Positions 58,297 to 64,000 of a stretch of 64,000 bases of DNA are shown in pieces. Each line of letters begins with the position of its first letter. Position 1 is the stretch's first letter. The notes beneath the pieces were generated by a model. That model worked only from the letters and a program-made list of their open reading frames with translations, did not search any database and was not told the origin of the DNA. Origin of the DNA: Fictibacillus phosphorivorans (GTDB lineage Bacteria > Bacillota > Bacilli > Bacillales > Fictibacillaceae); the NCBI RefSeq assembly GCF_007673525.1, contig NZ_VDZU01000001.1, forward strand, positions 2,678,055 to 2,742,054. Reading direction: 5' to 3'. A program made the position numbers and the translations under genes.

Positions 58297-59082
58297 ATGA
58301 ACCTTTATCTGAAACTATTATCAGGAAGTTTGCGTTCGCGTATGCAGTATAAGATGAACTTTCTTGTATCCTCCTTATCATACGGTTTGATCATGGCGGT
58401 GGATTTTGTGCTGCTCGCAGCAATCCTGCAGCGTTTTGACGATATCAAAGGTTGGAACCTTTATGAAGTGGGCTTGCTCTATGGAATCTCTTCTGTTGCT
58501 ATCACTCTGTACAGAGTATTTTGTGTAGAGGTACATAATTTTGAACGATACATGGTCGAAGGTGAATTCGATAGTCTTCTAATTCGACCTGTCTCTCCGT
58601 TATCACTGCTTTTAACTAAGAACATAGACCTATCCCGAATAGGAGGAACGATACAAGGTGTTTTGATCCTTGTTATTTCTATTATCGGTTTAAAACTTAA
58701 TAACGTTGAATTATTTCTTTTGTTAATTTATTTACCTGTAACCATCTTTTCTGGATTAGTTATTTGTTTTTCACTTGGCCTGATCACGGCAACCATTGCC
58801 TTTTGGACACAAAGGATCAAAGATTTCCAAACCTTTACTCTGTATGCTCCTTTTAATGCAGCCAACTATCCCATGAACATCTATCCCGGTTGGTTAAAAA
58901 TCATTTTTTTCACTGTTATACCAGTAGGATTCATGAACTACACACCTATTCTGTTTCTATTAAACAAAGGCGGTGACCTTTGGAATCTAGCATTACCACC
59001 ACTCGTTTCTATTATTTTTCTTTTCATTTCGTTACGATTCTGGAAGTTTGGCATTCGTCATTACCATAGTACAGGAAGTTGA
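58297..59082 (+). CDS. ABC-2-type permease subunit 2
   Basis: A 261-residue paralogous permease with about six helices. It contains the family's cytosolic coupling stretch EGEFDSLLIRPVSPLSLLL and the FAPFNAANYPMNIYPG-like turn (LYAPFNAANYPMNIYPGW). Paired with subunit 1 in an export complex. AAGGAGG lies just before ATG; the ATPase gene follows 12 nt later. Confidence 0.88.
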   Translation: MNLYLKLLSGSLRSRMQYKMNFLVSSLSYGLIMAVDFVLLAAILQRFDDIKGWNLYEVGLLYGISSVAITLYRVFCVEVHNFERYMVEGEFDSLLIRPVSPLSLLLTKNIDLSRIGGTIQGVLILVISIIGLKLNNVELFLLLIYLPVTIFSGLVICFSLGLITATIAFWTQRIKDFQTFTLYAPFNAANYPMNIYPGWLKIIFFTVIPVGFMNYTPILFLLNKGGDLWNLALPPLVSIIFLFISLRFWKFGIRHYHSTGS

Positions 59083-59094
59083 GGAGGGCTATAT

Positions 59095-60063
59095 ATGATT
59101 CAAGCTCAGCAATTAAATAAACACTTTAAGATTTATGAAACAAAGAAAGGCTTTATCGGGTCGTTCGCTTCTCTTCTTTCTACAAAGCATCATGTGGTAA
59201 GAGCTGTAGATGATATTTCTTTTTCTGTTGAAGAGGGTGAATTCGTAGGTTACATCGGGCCGAACGGAGCTGGAAAATCCACTACGATTAAAATGTTATC
59301 AGGCATTCTTCATCCAACTAGCGGTGAAATTAAAGTAGGCGGATTAAGCCCGCAGAAAAAAAGAAAAGAAGTTGCAAAAAAAATCGGCATTGTATTTGGA
59401 CAACGTACACAACTATGGTGGGATCTCCCGTTACGAGATTCATTTGATATTTTAAAAGAGATGTATAAAGTACCTGATGAGAAGTACCGTCAGTTTTTGA
59501 AGTTGTATGATGATATGCTTCAGATTGGAAAGTTTATGGACACTCCTGTTAGAAAACTATCTCTAGGGCAACGGATGCGCGGGGATCTGGCAGCAGCCAT
59601 GATTCATGATCCTGACATCCTATTCTTAGATGAACCTACGATTGGATTAGATGTGAATGCAAAAACCAGTATACGAGCCTTTTTAAAGGAACTGAACCAA
59701 AACGAAAAGAAAACCATCCTGTTAACCACACATGATATGGATGATATTGAACTGTTATGCAGCCGAGTAATCGTGATCAATCACGGACAAATTGTATTAG
59801 ATGGAACGCTCGCAGATTTACGTAAGAATATTGGATTGCCAAGCGTTATGGAGATTCAGTATCGTGTAAAACCAAACACGGGTGACCTTCAATTAGAAGG
59901 AATTGAAAGAATGACATGGGAAGACGAAAAGTTAATTATAGATTATGATCGCTCTCTTCTCTCTTCACCTCTATTACTTCAAAAAGTCACACAATGGGGC
60001 GAACCGGTTGATATTCAGATGAAAGAACCAGATATTGAACAAGTTATTCAAAAGATATATTGA
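59095..60063 (+). CDS. ABC exporter ATPase subunit
   Basis: A 322-residue nucleotide-binding protein with a C-terminal extension. Walker A is GPNGAGKST, signature LSLGQRMRGDLAAAM, Walker B ILFLDEPTIGLD, switch TTHDMDD. The leading FKIYETKKGFIGSFASLLST insertion and LSLGQRMRGDLA pattern are usual for ABC-2 exporters of the daunorubicin-resistance-like group. It is the third gene of the exporter operon, ended by a 60-bp hairpin. Confidence 0.93.
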   Translation: MIQAQQLNKHFKIYETKKGFIGSFASLLSTKHHVVRAVDDISFSVEEGEFVGYIGPNGAGKSTTIKMLSGILHPTSGEIKVGGLSPQKKRKEVAKKIGIVFGQRTQLWWDLPLRDSFDILKEMYKVPDEKYRQFLKLYDDMLQIGKFMDTPVRKLSLGQRMRGDLAAAMIHDPDILFLDEPTIGLDVNAKTSIRAFLKELNQNEKKTILLTTHDMDDIELLCSRVIVINHGQIVLDGTLADLRKNIGLPSVMEIQYRVKPNTGDLQLEGIERMTWEDEKLIIDYDRSLLSSPLLLQKVTQWGEPVDIQMKEPDIEQVIQKIY

Positions 60064-60066
60064 ATG

Positions 60067-60125
60067 AAAAAAAGCTTGCGATAGAGGTCTGTTCCGTGAC
60101 TTCTATCGCAAGCTTGCTTTTTTTA
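60067..60125. terminator. Bidirectional terminator
   Basis: AAAAAAAGCTTGCGATAGA and its complement TCTATCGCAAGCTTG form a stem of about 16 bp with A/T flanks. Confidence 0.9.
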
Positions 60126-60134
60126 GTGGATTTT

Positions 60135-60992
60135 TTATTCTGCGAGCCAGCTTCTTAAGTTATCTAATTGGTTCTGGGCATCTACTCTTCCTTGTTCGTA
60201 CAGAACTCCGAGGCGTTTAGGATCGCGTTCTATTCTTTTTACTATCATCTTCTCCATGGGACGTAGTACGAATAGATTTCCACTTTTCTCTTCTTTTTCT
60301 ATAAAATCAAGCGTCTCATTATACTTGATGTAGCGTCCACGTAAACTTTCGTCAAGACCTGTGTATTCAGGATAGAATTTTTTCGTGACCCACGTCATTT
60401 TAGGCTTTTTCTTGCGATACCCCGCGTTTTGAGTCAGGACAACAACTCCTTTTTGGACGCCATCTTTTAAAGCTTTATGAACAGGTATAGGATCCGCAAT
60501 CCCGCCATCCATCATCTGACCTCCTGCAAGCTCGACTACTGGTGCGATAAAAGGAATGGACGATGAAGCACGCAAAACATTTGAGATCTCCATCTCTTCG
60601 TAATCTTCTTTATTTAAATAAACGGGTTGGCCGGTTCTTACGTCTGTTACAACGACTACAAATCTTTCTTTCGATTGTTTAAATGCAGCGTAATCGAAGG
60701 GAACTAACCGATTTGGAAGTTCGTCAAATATAAAGTCCATGCCGAACAACCCTTTCTTCTTGAACAACCAGTTCTTATATGAAATATATTCAGGATGAGA
60801 GCTGTATTCTAGATTTACCGTGCGATTTCTTCCGTGCTGACGTGATAGGTATGATACAGCATTACAAGCACCAGCAGATGCCCCGATCACATACGGAAAA
60901 TAAAGATCGTTCTCCATAAAAACATCGAGTACTCCTGCCGTATAAACACCGCGCATTCCGCCACCTTCAAGAATAAGTCCAGAGTTCTCCAA
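60135..60992 (-). CDS. Patatin-like phospholipase
   Basis: A 285-residue serine lipase. The oxyanion loop is LEGGGMRGVYTAGVLD, the nucleophile elbow is GASAG and the catalytic Asp lies in MMDGGIADPIP. The Ser-Asp dyad is intact. It resembles bacterial patatin-like proteins of the YjjU type. TTG at 60992 has AGGTGG 8 nt upstream; GTG at 61004 abuts the ribosome site. Cytosolic, no signal peptide; probably lipid acyl hydrolase. Confidence 0.9.
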   Translation of the reverse strand: MENSGLILEGGGMRGVYTAGVLDVFMENDLYFPYVIGASAGACNAVSYLSRQHGRNRTVNLEYSSHPEYISYKNWLFKKKGLFGMDFIFDELPNRLVPFDYAAFKQSKERFVVVVTDVRTGQPVYLNKEDYEEMEISNVLRASSSIPFIAPVVELAGGQMMDGGIADPIPVHKALKDGVQKGVVVLTQNAGYRKKKPKMTWVTKKFYPEYTGLDESLRGRYIKYNETLDFIEKEEKSGNLFVLRPMEKMIVKRIERDPKRLGVLYEQGRVDAQNQLDNLRSWLAE

Positions 60993-61156
60993 ATTTGGCA
61001 CCACCTATTGTTAACTACATTTATTATTTATGTTTTTAATTATATGAATAAACGACGTCTTAAATCCAGTAAAGTGATTGAAAAGATAGAAAAAAGCTTA
61101 TGTGCATTTCGATGTTATGTCTTGACTATCATTCCAAAGAAATCCTAGTACTATAA

Positions 61157-61197
61157 AAAAGCAGCATCTCTCAGAATTTCTTCTCTTGAGATGCCGC
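61157..61197 (-). terminator. Terminator of the SH3b amidase gene
   Basis: On the minus strand AGCGGCATCTC pairs with GAGATGCTGCT and T residues follow. Confidence 0.8.
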
Positions 61198-61203
61198 TAC
61201 TGT

Positions 61204-62811
61204 TTATTGAAAATATTGAGCCAAGCCTGTTGTAATACCCGTTGCGGCTTTTGTTTGAAAAGAGCTACTCTTTATCGTCATCTCATCGAACGGATTGGAT
61301 AAAAAGCCAAGCTCTACTAGAATCGCTGGTTGCTTGTTCTCACGCAGAACGTGAAAGTTTCCATACCTTACATTACCACCTTTTAACCCTGTATTAGCTT
61401 GAATCAATCCCGCGTTTACGGAGTTTGCCAATTTCAAATCCTTCTGTCCGTAGTAAAAGGTTAAGAGTCCTGAAGCACTTTTATCGGAAGCTGAATTATA
61501 ATGCAAACTTACGAACGCATCAGCAAAATGGTAATGACTGATCTCCACTCGTTTATTAAGAGAGAGATACGTATTATCACTTCGAGTTAAGATTACTTTT
61601 GCACCTGCATTACTAAGCTGTGTGGCTAATAATCTCGCACTCATCAACGTCATAGCTGCTTCTTGTGTACCCGATGATCTACCTGAAGCACCTGGATCAT
61701 TTCCGCCATGCCCAGGATCCACTACGATTCTTTTTCCCTTTAATCCCCCTAAGGTTGGTTTAGATGTTGAAGGACTGTTAGAAGTAGGTGGCTGTTGTAA
61801 AGCAACGAGCCATCCAGCTACCCAAGCACTTTTACCGTTTGGCAGCTTAATTTGTACCCAGTCGTTCTTCGATTGAAGAAATGCGAATTCGTCCCCTTGA
61901 TTTGCATGACCTACTATTAAGTAAGCAGTAGAAGGACCTTGCCTAATATTTACGCCATCTGACATGATGACAACTTTTTTGGCTATTGAAGAAGGGGGAG
62001 CAACAGGAGGTTTCGTTGTAGGCTTAGGATTTGTTACAACTGAAGACCCACCCGTTTGTATGGATATGTATTGACTAGATACCCAACCTTTTTTTCCATC
62101 CGAAGTTTGAATGTAAACCCAACTTCCTGACTCTGACAAAATTTGTACAGCCGTATCAAATTTCAGTGAACCAATGATCGGTGAAGATAAATTTCCAGCA
62201 GATCGAAAGTTCAAATAAGTTGCTGTTACTCTTCCCCACTTTCCGCTATTTACGGGTTTGGTTGCAGAAGGCTTAGGATTTGTCGGAGATGTACCTGTTT
62301 GGTTCAAAAGATAAGCACTGCTTACCCATCCTTTAATCGATCCACATGTTATTGAAGACCAATTACCTTCTTCTTTAACGATAGAAACGACGCTCCCATT
62401 CTTAAGTGAACCTACTGATTTATACTGTGTTCCTGCACCATTACGTACGTTTAGGGAAGTTGCTGTAACTTTTGCAGTTTTCTTCGTTTTGGTTTCTTTT
62501 TGAGATGGTGTAGAAGAACTGGTTGTACCATTCGATACTATGTAAGCTGAACTAACCCACGCTTTTCTATCATTAAAAGATATGTTAGCCCAACCTTTTT
62601 CGATCTTGAATACAGTAACGATTGATCCCTTTTTTAATGATCCGATCTGTTTAGATGATGAGGAAGGCTCAGTGCGTACATTTAAGCTTGTTGCGTTCAC
62701 TGTAGCGGTCTGTGTTGCTGCCGAGACAGTACTAAGTGGAAAGCCCGCGATTAAAAGGACAACGATCAAAAAGAAGCACATCACCTTAACATTCGATCTC
62801 ACACGTTTCAA
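61204..62811 (-). CDS. Secreted N-acetylmuramoyl-L-alanine amidase (Amidase_3) with four SH3b domains
   Basis: A 535-residue exported hydrolase. A signal peptide (ending VSAA near residue 32) precedes four bacterial SH3 domains, each opening with a VTATSLNVR- or MSDGVNIRQ-like strand (about 37-90, 113-165, 195-250, 283-340), joined by Thr/Pro/Ser linkers. The catalytic Amidase_3 domain (about 360-535) has zinc ligands in VDPGHGG, QEAAM and VSLHYN and catalytic Glu in VELGFLSN. It cuts stem peptides from muramic acid, held to the wall by the SH3b repeats, much like Bacillus YrvJ. Ribosome site AGGAG precedes ATG at 62811. Confidence 0.93.
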   Translation of the reverse strand: MKRVRSNVKVMCFFLIVVLLIAGFPLSTVSAATQTATVNATSLNVRTEPSSSSKQIGSLKKGSIVTVFKIEKGWANISFNDRKAWVSSAYIVSNGTTSSSTPSQKETKTKKTAKVTATSLNVRNGAGTQYKSVGSLKNGSVVSIVKEEGNWSSITCGSIKGWVSSAYLLNQTGTSPTNPKPSATKPVNSGKWGRVTATYLNFRSAGNLSSPIIGSLKFDTAVQILSESGSWVYIQTSDGKKGWVSSQYISIQTGGSSVVTNPKPTTKPPVAPPSSIAKKVVIMSDGVNIRQGPSTAYLIVGHANQGDEFAFLQSKNDWVQIKLPNGKSAWVAGWLVALQQPPTSNSPSTSKPTLGGLKGKRIVVDPGHGGNDPGASGRSSGTQEAAMTLMSARLLATQLSNAGAKVILTRSDNTYLSLNKRVEISHYHFADAFVSLHYNSASDKSASGLLTFYYGQKDLKLANSVNAGLIQANTGLKGGNVRYGNFHVLRENKQPAILVELGFLSNPFDEMTIKSSSFQTKAATGITTGLAQYFQ

Positions 62812-62896
62812 CTCCTATTAAAATTTTCTTTACTAGCTGTACGTGTTATATCGTCATTTAAGAGGCATCCTTAACCCCTTTCACTGCGTTTTAAGA

Positions 62897-62937
62897 ACAA
62901 AAAAAACACCCTAGCTGTAATCACTAGAGTGTTACTT
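62897..62937 (-). terminator. Terminator of the HAD phosphatase gene
   Basis: On the minus strand AACACTCTAG and CTAGGGTGTT form a stem followed by eight T residues. Confidence 0.8.
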
Positions 62938-62938
62938 A

Positions 62939-63715
62939 TTAAATCAATCCAAAATGCTTCAGTCCATGATAGATGCCGTCTTCATCAACAGATTTGGTTA
63001 CAAAGTCAGCTGCGTCTTTTGCTTCTTGTAAACCATTGCCCATAGCGATTCCTGTTCCTGCTGATGTAAGCATCTCGATATCATTTAACGCATCACCAAA
63101 CGCGTATACGTTTTCGGGCTTCATGTTCATCTCGTTCATGAACGCCTGAATTCCTTTTGCTTTTGAACCACCCGTTGGCAAAATGTCTAACGCATTTTCA
63201 TGCCAACGTATAAAATCGAACGTGCCTTTGTATCCATCTCGATAAACATGTTCGTGCTGTTCTTGGCAGAATAATAAAACTTGATAAACTTCATTTTCCT
63301 TATAGAATCCTGGGTGGAACACGGGATAACTCGGCATGAGATTAAACGTACAGTTCTTAATGATCTCATGATTATCAGCATTACTTGTCGCTCTTTCATG
63401 ATCAAGATAGACAAGAGGGTGACCTGCCTTCTCTGCTTCTTCTTCAATTTTAAGAATCGCTTCTCTAGATAAAGGCGTCTTGTGGATCACTTCATCTTTA
63501 AAAACAACATAAGATCCGTTAAAACTTACAAACGAATCAACCTCTAATTCCTCACGAATCGGTTCAAACATGAACGGGCCTCGCCCAGTAGCGATTGCTA
63601 CATGTACGCCGTTCTTTTTCAACTGAATGATACTTTCTTTCGTGCTGTCAGGAATTTTTTTCTCATCATTTACTAGCGTTCCATCTATATCGAAAAATAC
63701 TATTTTGTCATTCAT
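62939..63715 (-). CDS. HAD-superfamily (Cof-type) phosphatase
   Basis: A 258-residue HAD phosphatase. The nucleophile motif is FFDIDGTLVND, motif II is IATGRGPF, motif III Lys is in GGSKAKG and motif IV is AFGDALNDIEML. The large type IIB cap is characteristic of the Cof/YitU-like sugar- or nucleotide-phosphate phosphatases. ATG at 63715 follows AGGAG; the frame open to 63916 would run into a second gene region and lacks a ribosome site. Substrate unknown. Confidence 0.92.
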   Translation of the reverse strand: MNDKIVFFDIDGTLVNDEKKIPDSTKESIIQLKKNGVHVAIATGRGPFMFEPIREELEVDSFVSFNGSYVVFKDEVIHKTPLSREAILKIEEEAEKAGHPLVYLDHERATSNADNHEIIKNCTFNLMPSYPVFHPGFYKENEVYQVLLFCQEQHEHVYRDGYKGTFDFIRWHENALDILPTGGSKAKGIQAFMNEMNMKPENVYAFGDALNDIEMLTSAGTGIAMGNGLQEAKDAADFVTKSVDEDGIYHGLKHFGLI

Positions 63716-63792
63716 ATGCATCGTCTCCTGTTGAAAGTTCTTCCCTACAATAGTGGTACGATTCTGTATAAATGTCAAATCATGCGTTTGTA

Positions 63793-64000
63793 TTACTTTC
63801 TTACGGATTGATTTACTCGAATCAATCCTTTTTCGGGCATTGATAGTAAGAATACTGTCAAAATAATTAGCATGCCACCAGCTGTTTGGTAACTTCCAAA
63901 CGCCGTACCAAGCCAAATGACCGATACTAGCGTCGCCACTAAAGGTTCAGCGCTTCCAAGTAAACTCGTTTCTGTCGAGCTTATATACTTTAAAGAGTCT
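63793..64000 (-). CDS. EamA/DMT-family transporter (partial, C-terminal end)
   Basis: Read on the minus strand from the window edge, a frame of 69 codons ends at TAA at 63793. It covers SSTETSLLGSAEPLVATLVS, then a helix (WLGTAFGSYQTAGGMLIILT) and the tail LLSMPEKGLIRVNQSVRK. The ETSLLGSAEPLVA-type motif in the penultimate helix is typical of EamA transporters. The N-terminal part lies outside the window. Probably an amino-acid or metabolite exporter; substrate unknown. Confidence 0.85.
   Translation of the reverse strand, partial: DSLKYISSTETSLLGSAEPLVATLVSVIWLGTAFGSYQTAGGMLIILTVFLLSMPEKGLIRVNQSVRK

Overview
The window is chromosomal DNA from an aerobic, spore-forming, low-GC Gram-positive bacterium of the Bacillaceae. 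The evidence is strong AGGAGG-type ribosome sites, frequent TTG/GTG starts, a YjcZ-type sporulation peptide, an RsbR-like stressosome protein, a ComFB-type protein, many lipoproteins, and Fur- and Zur-type operators. A Fictibacillus-like genus is my guess, not something the sequence proves. No rRNA, tRNA, prophage, transposase gene or CRISPR array was seen. Both ends cut genes: an unidentified gene behind a cyclic-di-GMP riboswitch on the left, and an EamA-type transporter on the right.

Layout. 1-4.5 kb: riboswitch-controlled partial gene, kinase-like protein, small proteins, RsbR-like protein, cell-wall amidase with SPOR domain. 4-12.5 kb: MarR with a drug exporter, an acetyltransferase gene bracketed by inverted copies of a repeat, MgtE, DoxX, methionine aminopeptidase, TVP38 protein. 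12.5-17.6 kb: isoaspartyl dipeptidase plus a YfcC transporter, transcribed from a near-consensus sigma-54 promoter and facing a sigma-54 enhancer-binding regulator. 17.7-24.1 kb: six-gene 4-hydroxyphenylacetate (homoprotocatechuate) degradation operon led by its GntR regulator. 24-37 kb: ComFB-like protein, cold-shock protein, MCP, Nudix, very small proteins, peptidase, toprim protein, transporters, nucleoside kinase, CorA. 37-42 kb: Fur-type siderophore-iron uptake locus (binding lipoprotein, two permeases, ATPase, FhuF-like reductase). 43-45.4 kb: a redox island with a CuA-like lipoprotein and two genes that carry an in-frame UGA at a redox-active position. 45.8-64 kb: DedA, paired CrcB fluoride channels, Zur-box zinc lipoprotein, heterodimeric ABC exporter, CopC-like protein, class B PBP, EAL phosphodiesterase, ABC-2 exporter, patatin, SH3b amidase, HAD phosphatase.

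The most notable observation is the pair of probable selenoproteins: a thioredoxin-fold lipoprotein with a U-x-x-C motif (43664-44179) and a HesB-like protein with a GMGUGGP motif (45062-45343). Each is continuous in one frame apart from a single TGA, and each has a small stem-loop about 15-20 nt behind the UGA. Ordinary gene calling would break or miss both genes. A second notable feature is a family of roughly 340-bp interspersed repeats with imperfect ~24-bp terminal inverted repeats and a large internal palindrome. It has three main copies, one deleted copy and one decayed relic here.

The genes fall into a few working units. These are nutrient catabolism under dedicated regulators (hpa operon/GntR; iadA-YfcC/sigma-54), metal homeostasis (MgtE, CorA, Fur, Zur, CrcB, CopC), envelope maintenance (amidases, PBP) and cyclic-dinucleotide signalling (riboswitch, EAL protein, possibly ComFB).
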